From positions 124,001 through 188,000 of the forward strand of contig NZ_JANUHA010000007.1 of NCBI RefSeq assembly GCF_024753255.1: a DNA stretch of 64,000 nucleotides. The letters run 5' to 3'. Below the pieces are notes generated by a model. The model searched no databases, was not told the DNA's origin, and saw only the letters and a program-made list of their open reading frames with translations. How positions within the stretch are numbered: the first letter of the stretch is position 1; each line of letters begins with the position of its first letter. Both the position numbers and the translations under genes were made by a program. The stretch comes from Massilia agri. GTDB taxonomy: Bacteria > Pseudomonadota > Gammaproteobacteria > Burkholderiales > Burkholderiaceae_D. Below are positions 18,186-25,778 of this stretch, piece by piece.

Positions 18186-18262
18186 CGGGGTGTAGCTTAG
18201 CCCGGTAGAGCGCTACGTTCGGGACGTAGAGGCCGGAGGTTCGAATCCTCTCACCCCGACCA
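18186..18262 (+). tRNA. tRNA-Pro (anticodon CGG)
   Basis: A 77-base cloverleaf: acceptor CGGGGTG / CACCCCG, D arm with GCCCGGTAGAGC, anticodon stem CTACG / CGTAG around loop TTCGGGA (anticodon CGG), T arm GGAGGTTCGAATCCTC, and an encoded CCA end. It closely resembles E. coli proK. Confidence 0.96.
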
Positions 18263-18270
18263 CGAATTCG

Positions 18271-18307
18271 AAAAGCCAGATACGGTGCAAACCGATCTGG
18301 CTTTTTT
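18271..18307 (+). terminator. Terminator after tRNA-Pro
   Basis: An AAAAGCCAGAT / ATCTGGCTTTTTT stem with a T-run, nine bases after the tRNA. Confidence 0.9.
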
Positions 18308-18353
18308 CATTTTGTCCTCGGGATATGGCGCCGGCAAGCGGCGCCCTCCATTG

Positions 18354-20219
18354 CTAGAAGATTTCGTGCTGCGCACGCTCCCGCGTGGCGTCCGCCGGTC
18401 GACCCTGCCCATCAGCCCTGGAAACCCGGCTGCCCAGGGCCAGCGCTACCACGCCGGCAGCGAGCCACGCCAGTCCGATCGCAAGCTCTCCCAGCAGCAG
18501 CATGCGGTGCACCCCGGCCAGCAGCGCCACGGATCCGCCGACCACCCCGGCCCAGCGCAGGGCCGTGACGGCGATCGCGCGCGCGCCCTCGCGCACCGGC
18601 TTGCCGGGCCAGAAGCCAATCGGCGCGACGCCGGCGACGAAGGCCTCGATCGTGGCCCTGTCGGTCGGCGGGCCCCACAGCATGCCGGCGGCCAGGCCGA
18701 CTAGGCTGGCGCCGGCGATCAGGAGCAGTTCCGTTTCGTACGGTAGGGACAGCCAGCCCAGCGCCAGCGCCGTGGCCAGGCCTGCCACCATGGCAGCCAG
18801 CTCGCCGGCCGCGTTCACGCGCCACCACACCCAGCGCAGGGCCGTCGGCGCGCCGAGAGCGGCGCCAAGGGCGGCGACCCACTTCCACGCCTGCTCGATG
18901 GTCTCGATCTGGAAGCTGACCAGCACCGCGCCCACCGCGAAGGCCAGCACCGCCACGCGCGCGACGGCGAGCTGGCGGCGCACCGGCGCCTTCGGCGACA
19001 GGCGCAGGTACACGTCGTTGACGATGTAGGACGCGCCCCAGTTCATGTGGGTGTCAACGGTGCTCATGAAGGCCGCCAGCAGGCTGGCCACCAGCAGGCC
19101 GAGCAGGCCCGGATGCAGGAGCACGCCCATCAACACCGGATATGCCTGTTCGCGGTCGCCGGCGACGACGGCCCCGGCGCCGCCCAGGGCCGCGCCCTCG
19201 GCGCCGATCGGTATCAGCACCAGGGCGGCCAGGCCGACCACCAGCCACGGCCAGACGCGCACCGAATATTGCAGGATGAGGAAGAGCAGCGACGCCTTGC
19301 GCGCGTCGCCCGGCGAGCGGGTGGCGTTCAGGCGCTGCATCAGGTAGCCGCCGCCGTCGGCCGGCACGTTGGCATACGACTGCACCAGCATGTACAGGCC
19401 GAACAGGGCAAAGGCGAGCGCGCCCGCTCCCGGCAAGTCCGGGAACAGGTCGAGATAGCGGTGGTCCGCGCCATACAGGCGGCTCAGGCCCTCGGCCAGG
19501 CCGGCGCGTCCGCCCACGGCGGACCATGCCAGCCAGGCGAAGCAGACGCTGCCCACGAGGGCGAAGCCCAGTTGCACCAGGTCGGTGATGATGACGCCGC
19601 GGATCCCGCTCAGGCCGGAATACACGACCACCAGCGCCAGCAGCAGGACGATGGTCAAGCCTTCCGAGGCCGTGCCCATCGGCGAGTTTGCCGGCCAATA
19701 CAGGGCGAAGGTGCGCATCATGTCGGGAAACCAGGTATCCCAGTGGAAGAACGGCGAAGCGATCTTGACCATGGCGCGCAGCACCCAGCCCAGGATGATG
19801 GCGTTGTACACCACGCCATACAGGCCGGCGCGCGCCGTGCGCAGCACCGAGGCGGGGCGGCCGGAATAGCGTTTGGCGATCAGTTCGGCGTCGGTCATGA
19901 CGCCGCTGCGGCTCCACTTCTCGGCGAACAGCACGACCACCGCGGCATGCACGCCCATCCAGGCCAGCCAGATCCAGTTGCCGCTGATGCCCTTGGTAGC
20001 GATGATGCCGGCCACGGCGAGCGGCGTGTCGGCGGCGAAGGTCGTGGCGGCGATCGAGGCGCCGGCCCACCACCACGGCAGCGACCGGTCGGCCAGGAAG
20101 TAGCTGCGCACGCCGCTGCTCGCCAGTTTGCTGGCCCACAGGCCGACGCCCAGCGCCAGCGCGAGGTACAGGCCGATGACGACCCAGTCGATTGCTTGCA
20201 GCGCCAGCGGCGCGCCCAT
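18354..20219 (-). CDS. Sodium/solute symporter (SSS/SGLT family)
   Basis: A 621-residue transporter with 14-15 membrane helices. The N-terminal WVVIGLYLALALGVGLWASK, the discontinuous first helix FAADTPLAVAGI, and the helix-5 region VVVYSGLSGIRGVIITDLVQ are typical of the solute:sodium symporter superfamily. It groups with sugar/solute symporters found in glycan-utilisation loci rather than with proline or acetate carriers, but the substrate is not readable. It has its own promoter and a possible operator (20487-20526), so it is not simply the last gene of the GH31 operon. The start is the ATG at 20219; a GTG immediately upstream is possible. Confidence 0.85.
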   Translation of the reverse strand: MGAPLALQAIDWVVIGLYLALALGVGLWASKLASSGVRSYFLADRSLPWWWAGASIAATTFAADTPLAVAGIIATKGISGNWIWLAWMGVHAAVVVLFAEKWSRSGVMTDAELIAKRYSGRPASVLRTARAGLYGVVYNAIILGWVLRAMVKIASPFFHWDTWFPDMMRTFALYWPANSPMGTASEGLTIVLLLALVVVYSGLSGIRGVIITDLVQLGFALVGSVCFAWLAWSAVGGRAGLAEGLSRLYGADHRYLDLFPDLPGAGALAFALFGLYMLVQSYANVPADGGGYLMQRLNATRSPGDARKASLLFLILQYSVRVWPWLVVGLAALVLIPIGAEGAALGGAGAVVAGDREQAYPVLMGVLLHPGLLGLLVASLLAAFMSTVDTHMNWGASYIVNDVYLRLSPKAPVRRQLAVARVAVLAFAVGAVLVSFQIETIEQAWKWVAALGAALGAPTALRWVWWRVNAAGELAAMVAGLATALALGWLSLPYETELLLIAGASLVGLAAGMLWGPPTDRATIEAFVAGVAPIGFWPGKPVREGARAIAVTALRWAGVVGGSVALLAGVHRMLLLGELAIGLAWLAAGVVALALGSRVSRADGQGRPADATRERAQHEIF

Positions 20220-20486
20220 CACGCGGCCTGCGCAGGCGCCGTACCTGCGTCATGGTGCGATGGATGCGAATGAACGATGGTCGAACATGGATGCAAGGTC
20301 GGTCTCCTTGAAATGCGCGGCGCGCCCTGCAGGCGCATTCTTGCAAGTGGACGGGCCACGCCGGCGACCCGCGGAGCGGCCGCCGATGACAGGACGGGAA
20401 CGGTACGGCGACGAGGCCGGCCGCGGCGATACGAGGCGGCGCAAGGACAGTGGAACTGTCCGCCGGCCTCGCGGGGATGGTGATCA
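20220..20486 (-). other. Long 5' leader of the symporter gene
   Basis: About 270 bases between the predicted transcription start and the symporter start. It is GC-rich with several short inverted repeats. I see no coding frame with a ribosome-binding site and no riboswitch class that I can name. Confidence 0.4.
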
Positions 20487-20526
20487 AATGTCAAAACATT
20501 GTAACGCCATCATAGCCGATGGGCAA
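20487..20526 (-). promoter_or_regulatory. Promoter of the symporter gene with an overlapping palindrome
   Basis: On the minus strand -35 TTGCCC (20526-20521) and -10 TACAAT (20503-20498) are 17 bases apart. A palindrome AATGT-CAAA-ACATT (20487-20500) covers the -10 and start region, where a repressor would block transcription. Confidence 0.6.
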
Positions 20527-20580
20527 CCCGCAGCCGCCGGGACCGCCCCGCCGGAAGTGCTGCGAAACGCGATCGACCGC

Positions 20581-23043
20581 TCACGGAGCGAGCGTCACCT
20601 GCTGCACGTTCTCGCCGGGGAGCCGGATCCGGAGCCGGCCTGTGGCCGCATCGAAGCCGGCCTGTCGCACGGTCTCGCCGTCGATGCGCACATCCGCGGG
20701 CCGCGCCGGGAGTCCGATGAAGGCGACGGCATCGACCCGCTGGTAACCGGCCTTGCGCGGGATGTCCAGCCGCACATCCCGCCCCTGCTGGCGCGCCGTG
20801 ATCGTGCGCGACATTCCCTGCCGGTAGCCATAGCCATCGCCCGCATCCTGGAAAACGCGTCCGCCACCATCGGCGCCCGTGGCGACCAGCAGCGTCAGGG
20901 GCTGGTCCTTCATCTCGCCGGTGTGCTGCGCGACGTCCGCCACCGGCACGATGGCGCCGGCGCGGACGAACAGCGGCAGGCGCTCGAGCGGCGCCGCGAT
21001 CTTCGCCGTCGTGCCGCCCTTGTGGCGCCGTCCGCTCCACCAGTCGATCCAGGTCTCACCTTGCGGAAAATAGACCTCGCGGCTGCGCTGCCCTTCCTTG
21101 ATGACCGGCGCCACCAGCAGGTCGGCGCCCAGAAGGAACTGGTCCTCCACCAGGCCGGCGCGCGCATCCGCCGGGTACTCGAACCACAGCGGCCGCATGG
21201 GCGGCCTGCCCGTGCGCTCGTTTTCCTCGAACAGCGTGTACAGGTAAGGCAGCAGCTGGTAGCGCAGCTCGATGGCGGCGCGGTTGATGCGTTCGTACTC
21301 CGGCCCGAAAGCCCAGGGTTCGCGCGGCGCCGAGACGTCGTTCGAGTGCGTGCGGAAGTATGGCGTCAGCGCGGCCGCCTGCATCCAGCGCGCGTGCAGT
21401 TCGGCGCTCGGGCTGCCCATGAAGCCGCCGACGTCGGCGCCGACGAAAGGCACGCCCGACACCGACAGGTTGGCCAGCATCGGGATGGTGAGTGCGAGGC
21501 TGCCCCAGGTCGGCGAATTGTCCCCGGTCCAGACCGCCGCATAGCGCTGCACGCCGGCGAAACCGGCGCGGGTGAGCACCATCGGGCGTTTCTCGGGACG
21601 CAGCTTCTTCAAGCCCTCGAAGCTGGCGCGCGCCATCTGCATGCCGTAGACGTTGTGGTACTGCGCATGGCTGCCCGGCCGGCCGTCGCCGTCGTGGCGC
21701 ACGTCGAGCGGGAAGGTGCGGTGCGGGCCGAGGGGAATCTCGGGCCCCTTGAAGTCGTCCGGCGGGAAGACGCCCGGTTCGTTCATGTCGTTCCAGAAGC
21801 CGTCCACGCCCAGGTCGAGGGCCGATCGATACAGGCTGCCGAACCAGTCACGCGCCGCTTTTGACGTGAAGTCCGGGAAGGCGCAGATGCCGGGCCAGAC
21901 TTTCTCATGCAGCTCGCTGCCATCCGGCCTGCGCACGAAATGGCCCCCTGCCCGGCCGCTCTGGTAGATCGGGAAGTCCGGGTCCAGCTTGATGCCCGGG
22001 TCGACGATGGTCACGGCGCGGAAGCCCTGCTGGTGCAGGCTGTCCAGCATGGTCTTCGGCGCGGGGAAGGTCTTGGCATTCCAGGTGAAGACGCGGAAGC
22101 CGTCCATGTGGTCGATGTCGAGGTAGAGCACGTCGGCCGGGATGCGGCGCTGGCGGAACTGCCGCGCGACGTCCAGCACCTTCTCCTGGTTCATGTAAGA
22201 CCAGCGCGACTGGTGGTAGCCCAGCGACCACAATGGCGGCAGCGCGCCGCGTCCGGTCAGGGCCGTGTAGTCGCGCAGCACGCCAGCGGGCGTGCGTTCG
22301 GCGCCCCCCGTGAACACGTAGTAGTCCAGTTCCCCGCCCTTGGCCCCGAAGCTGTAGCGGTGCGGGTCGAGCTTGCCCATGTCGAACCAGCTGCGCCAGG
22401 TATTGTTGAAGAACAGGCCATAGCTGCGGCCTTCGTGCAGGGCGATGAAGAAGGGAATCGCCTGGTAGGAGGGGTCGTGGCCCGCCGGGTAGTCCGGCAC
22501 GTCGGCGTTCCACATCACCATGGCCTGCTGGTGGCGCGACATCGGGAAGGTCTTCTCGCCGAAGCCGTAATACAGCTCGTAGTCGTCGCGGCGCATCGAG
22601 GTTTCGACCGAGCCGTCGACCGGGTTGAAGGCCATGGGACGCGCCGGGTCCGCACCGACGACCAGCCGGCCGGCGCTATCGTAGACCGAGACCGCGAGTT
22701 CGGGCGATCGGCGGATCGTCACCCGGTTGCCGCTGCTGGAGCGCAGCTCGGTTACCTCGCCCTTGCCGCTCAGCGTCGCCCGCGAGGCGGGCGGCGTCCC
22801 CTCGATGGCATACGAGACGTCGGGAGCGAAGCTGCCGGTGGGGCTCATCCGCACGCGCACCACGTCCGGGGTGACGAAGCCGATGCGCACCAGTGCGCCG
22901 CTGGACAGGCGCAGCTCCACGCCGTCGGGGGACGGACGGCTGTGCACGACGGCGCCCGCGGTACGCAGTGCGGCCGCGGCGGGAATGGCGGCAAGGGCCA
23001 GCAGCAAGCAGGCCGCGGCGTGGACGGTTCTACTGGATCGCAT
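20581..23043 (-). CDS. GH31 family alpha-glucosidase
   Basis: An 820-residue exported glycoside hydrolase. A signal peptide (AACLLLALAAIPAAAA) precedes the N-terminal beta-sandwich, then the (beta/alpha)8 barrel. The nucleophile is Asp419 in FWNDMNEPGVFP, and the acid/base is Asp508 in VWTGDNSPTWGSL. IDHMDGFRVFTWN and GADVGGFMGSPSAEL are further GH31 signatures. The enzyme removes alpha-linked glucose (or xylose) from chain ends. The start at 23043 overlaps the preceding hydrolase gene by 14 bases; a longer frame to 23256 is an upstream shadow without signal peptide logic. It is the last gene of the LacI-led operon. Confidence 0.92.
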   Translation of the reverse strand: MRSSRTVHAAACLLLALAAIPAAAALRTAGAVVHSRPSPDGVELRLSSGALVRIGFVTPDVVRVRMSPTGSFAPDVSYAIEGTPPASRATLSGKGEVTELRSSSGNRVTIRRSPELAVSVYDSAGRLVVGADPARPMAFNPVDGSVETSMRRDDYELYYGFGEKTFPMSRHQQAMVMWNADVPDYPAGHDPSYQAIPFFIALHEGRSYGLFFNNTWRSWFDMGKLDPHRYSFGAKGGELDYYVFTGGAERTPAGVLRDYTALTGRGALPPLWSLGYHQSRWSYMNQEKVLDVARQFRQRRIPADVLYLDIDHMDGFRVFTWNAKTFPAPKTMLDSLHQQGFRAVTIVDPGIKLDPDFPIYQSGRAGGHFVRRPDGSELHEKVWPGICAFPDFTSKAARDWFGSLYRSALDLGVDGFWNDMNEPGVFPPDDFKGPEIPLGPHRTFPLDVRHDGDGRPGSHAQYHNVYGMQMARASFEGLKKLRPEKRPMVLTRAGFAGVQRYAAVWTGDNSPTWGSLALTIPMLANLSVSGVPFVGADVGGFMGSPSAELHARWMQAAALTPYFRTHSNDVSAPREPWAFGPEYERINRAAIELRYQLLPYLYTLFEENERTGRPPMRPLWFEYPADARAGLVEDQFLLGADLLVAPVIKEGQRSREVYFPQGETWIDWWSGRRHKGGTTAKIAAPLERLPLFVRAGAIVPVADVAQHTGEMKDQPLTLLVATGADGGGRVFQDAGDGYGYRQGMSRTITARQQGRDVRLDIPRKAGYQRVDAVAFIGLPARPADVRIDGETVRQAGFDAATGRLRIRLPGENVQQVTLAP

Positions 23044-24391
23044 CGAAGATGACCTTTCTTTCGGGAGCAATGAATTCGCGCGCCAGGGTGATGGGCGCGA
23101 TCGCGGACCAGCCGCAGAAATCGGGTTTGGCGGGCTGCCCGGCCTGCACCGCGTCCGGGGCCAGGTTCTCCCAGAAGGTGCCGGTGCGTTGATAGACCTC
23201 CGCCACGCAGTCGTAGTAGCGGCGCGCCAGCCTGGCGGCCAGCGCGTGCCGGCCATAACGTTGCAGGCCGCGGATCACCATGTAGTTGGTCGGCGCCCAC
23301 ACCCCGCCCAGCCAGTAGGCGCCCTCGGGCGCGAAGCCCGGCTGGTCGGCGGGATAACTCGCGACCGGCACCGTGCGCCAGAAGCTGGCCGGATCGACCA
23401 GTGCGCGCAGCAGCGGCGCCACGCGTTCAGGTGGGACCACGCCGGCCGCCATCGTCCAGAACATGCCGACGTGCTTGCGCCGGATCTGCCTGCCGTAGCC
23501 CAGGTCGTAATAGAAGCCGTCTTCCTCGTGCCAGCAGTGCGCATTGATCGCCTTCTTCATCGCGGCGTGAAAATGCCGCAGGCCGGGGACATCGCCGGTA
23601 CGCCCGATCAACCGGGCGATGCGGGCAAGGTTCTCCGCACACAGGGCCATCTGGGCCGAGGTGTCGACCGCCCGCCCCTGCACGTTCCAGGCGGGGTCCA
23701 GGCCGCGATAATCGAAAGGCAGGGCGTCGCGCGGCGCCAGCACGATGCCCTGCCCGTCGTCCTGCCACCCTTCCGGATGGCGCGGGATATTGTCCATGCC
23801 CGAGCCGAGCGCATCGTTGAAGCACAGCCCGTCCTCGCGCACCAGATAGGCGGCAAGGTAGTCGAAGTGGCGCTTCAGGGCCGGATACACGCGACGCAGG
23901 CGCGCCAGGTCGCCGCTCTGCCCGAACAATTCGAGTTCGGCGAAGGCGAGCAAGGGTGGATTGATCGAGACGGGGTGGGCCTTGGGCCACACCGGCCTGC
24001 CGTTGGCGTCGTACTCGCGGCAGATGTAGCCGTCGGCTTCCTGCAGCGCATGGAAGTTGTCGAGCGCATTGGCGATCGGCAGCAGCTCGGGATGGTATTT
24101 CGCGTAGCAGGCGATGAAGCAGGTATCCCAGAGGAAGATATTGCTGCTGAAGGCCGCATCGACGAAGGGCTTGCCGAACACCGAGTCGCCGGCGGGACGG
24201 ACATGGCGGCGGGCGCTGGCCAGCGCCGCGCGGTACATGGCGTCGACCAGCGCGGCAGGCGGCGACGTCGGCGCAAGCGAGCAGCCGGCCAGGCCGGCGC
24301 CCGCCAGCGCCAGCAGCAGGCGCCGCCGTCCGCACGGGTCGCGCGAGGCGTCGGGCGGCAGGCCCGCTTGCAGGGGCCGCCCTCCTCGCAT
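23030..24391 (-). CDS. GH63/MGH1-like glycoside hydrolase, putative lipoprotein
   Basis: A 453-residue (alpha/alpha)6-barrel hydrolase related to the GH63 mannosylglycerate/processing-glucosidase group. FLWDTCFIACYAKYHPELL, NALGSGMDNIPRHPEGW (the likely catalytic Asp) and YQRTGTFWENLAPD (the likely catalytic Glu) are the family landmarks. GGVWAPTNYMVIRGLQRYG is also conserved. The N-terminus has a basic patch (GRRR) and a lipobox LAGC, so it is probably lipid-anchored in the periplasm. GH37 trehalase is the main alternative, but its signatures fit less well. The ATG overlaps the transporter stop (ATGA). The substrate is probably a short alpha-glucoside or alpha-mannoside. Confidence 0.78.
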   Translation of the reverse strand: MRGGRPLQAGLPPDASRDPCGRRRLLLALAGAGLAGCSLAPTSPPAALVDAMYRAALASARRHVRPAGDSVFGKPFVDAAFSSNIFLWDTCFIACYAKYHPELLPIANALDNFHALQEADGYICREYDANGRPVWPKAHPVSINPPLLAFAELELFGQSGDLARLRRVYPALKRHFDYLAAYLVREDGLCFNDALGSGMDNIPRHPEGWQDDGQGIVLAPRDALPFDYRGLDPAWNVQGRAVDTSAQMALCAENLARIARLIGRTGDVPGLRHFHAAMKKAINAHCWHEEDGFYYDLGYGRQIRRKHVGMFWTMAAGVVPPERVAPLLRALVDPASFWRTVPVASYPADQPGFAPEGAYWLGGVWAPTNYMVIRGLQRYGRHALAARLARRYYDCVAEVYQRTGTFWENLAPDAVQAGQPAKPDFCGWSAIAPITLAREFIAPERKVIFDAIQ

Positions 24392-25698
24392 CAGAGCTGT
24401 GCGCCCTTGCCGTACAGGTTCGCGTACTTCAGGCCGAAGTACAGGATGAAGGCATAGCAGGCTGCCGGCACCAGGAAGGACGTCTGCACGCTGATGCCGT
24501 CCGCGAAGAAGCCCTGCACGAAGGGCACGATGGCGCCGCCGACGATGGCCATGCACAGGATGCCCGAGGCCTGGCCGGTGAACTTGCCGAGCTTGAACAG
24601 GGCCATGCTGAAGATGGTCGGGAACATGATCGAGTTGAACAGGCCGACGGCGATGATCGCCCACATGGCCGCCTGGCCCTGGCCGAAGACGGCGAACAGG
24701 ATCAGCGCGATCGAGGCCGCCGAATTGAAGGCCAGCGCCTTGCCCGGGCTGACGTAGCGCATGGCGGCGAAGCCGATGAAGCGGCCGATCATGGCGCCGC
24801 CCCAGTAGAAGCTGACGTAGTGGGCCGCGTCCGCGTGCGACAGGCCGGCGATGGTCGGCTCGGCGAAGAAGTTGATCAGGAAGCTGCCGATGCTGACCTC
24901 GGCGCCGACGTAGACGAAGATGCCGATGGTGCCCAGCAGCAGATGGCGATGCGCCAGCACCGAGCCCTTGGCCTCCTCACCCGCGTTCTGCACCGGATCG
25001 TCCGCGTGCACGATCTTCGGCAGGCGCACGAGGGCGAACAGCACGGCCAGCACCAGCAGCGCGCCGGCCAGCACCAGGTAAGGGCCCTGCACGCTGGCCG
25101 CCTGGGCCGCGCGGTAGGCGGCCTGCTCGACTGCCGGCAGCTTGGCCAGCTCTTCCACGCCCATCACGCTGCCCGACAGGATCAGGATGCCGCCCAGGGC
25201 CGGCGCCACGGTCGTGCCCAGCGAGTTGAAGGCCTGGGTGAGCGTGAGGCGGCTGGAGGCATTCCTGGCGTCGCCCAGCACCGTCACGAAAGGATTGGCC
25301 GCCACCTGCAGGATCGTGATGCCGGCGGCCAGCACGAAGAAGCCGAACAGGAACAGCGCATAGCCGCTGTTGGCGGCCGGGTAGAACAGTCCGCAGCCGA
25401 TGGCCGCGACCACCAGGCCGGCGACGGCGCCGTTCTGGTAGCCGATGCGCTTGATGAGCGCGCCGGCCGGCAGCGACACGATGAAGTAGGCACCGAAGAA
25501 GCAGAACTGCACCATCATCGCCTGCACGTAGCTCAGGGTGTAGAGCTCCTTCAGGTGCGGAATCAGGACGTCGTTCAGCGCCGTCAGCAGACCCCACATG
25601 AAGAACAGGATGGTGATGATGACGAGCGGGCCCGTGGTGCCGGCCTGCGTGGTCGGGTGCGGCAGCGTCGTCGTCGTCGGCTGCGGAATGTTTGCCAT
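24391..25698 (-). CDS. FHS-family sugar/H+ symporter (FucP/GluP-like)
   Basis: A 435-residue, 12-helix major-facilitator transporter of the fucose/glucose/galactose/mannose symporter family. [20 protein letters not shown] and the following [20 protein letters not shown] are the family hallmark in helix 1 and its loop. [20 protein letters not shown] is another. It should bring a hexose released in the periplasm across the inner membrane; mannose is inferred from the neighbouring alpha-mannosidase and isomerase. GGAG lies before the ATG. A strong hairpin separates it from the GH92 gene upstream. Confidence 0.88.
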   Translation of the reverse strand: MANIPQPTTTTLPHPTTQAGTTGPLVIITILFFMWGLLTALNDVLIPHLKELYTLSYVQAMMVQFCFFGAYFIVSLPAGALIKRIGYQNGAVAGLVVAAIGCGLFYPAANSGYALFLFGFFVLAAGITILQVAANPFVTVLGDARNASSRLTLTQAFNSLGTTVAPALGGILILSGSVMGVEELAKLPAVEQAAYRAAQAASVQGPYLVLAGALLVLAVLFALVRLPKIVHADDPVQNAGEEAKGSVLAHRHLLLGTIGIFVYVGAEVSIGSFLINFFAEPTIAGLSHADAAHYVSFYWGGAMIGRFIGFAAMRYVSPGKALAFNSAASIALILFAVFGQGQAAMWAIIAVGLFNSIMFPTIFSMALFKLGKFTGQASGILCMAIVGGAIVPFVQGFFADGISVQTSFLVPAACYAFILYFGLKYANLYGKGAQL

Positions 25699-25734
25699 GT
25701 GAAGTCTCCTGAATATTTATACGTACAGCATGCA

Positions 25735-25762
25735 CATCGCCCCGGCGCGGGCCGGGGCGATG
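25735..25762 (-). terminator. Intercistronic hairpin between GH92 and transporter genes
   Basis: A perfect 12-base stem, CATCGCCCCGGC / GCCGGGGCGATG, with a four-base loop. No T-run follows on the minus strand, so it may protect the upstream mRNA end or weaken read-through rather than end transcription fully. Confidence 0.55.
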
Positions 25763-25778
25763 GTCTTGAAGCTAACGA

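Noticed and set aside
20220..20486. Riboswitch in the long symporter leader
   Set aside because: No conserved riboswitch core that I know can be placed; the length alone is not evidence.
23044..23256. Longer GH31 frame starting at 23256
   Set aside because: The extension overlaps the upstream hydrolase gene by more than 200 bases and would bury the signal peptide; 23043 gives a normal exported start.
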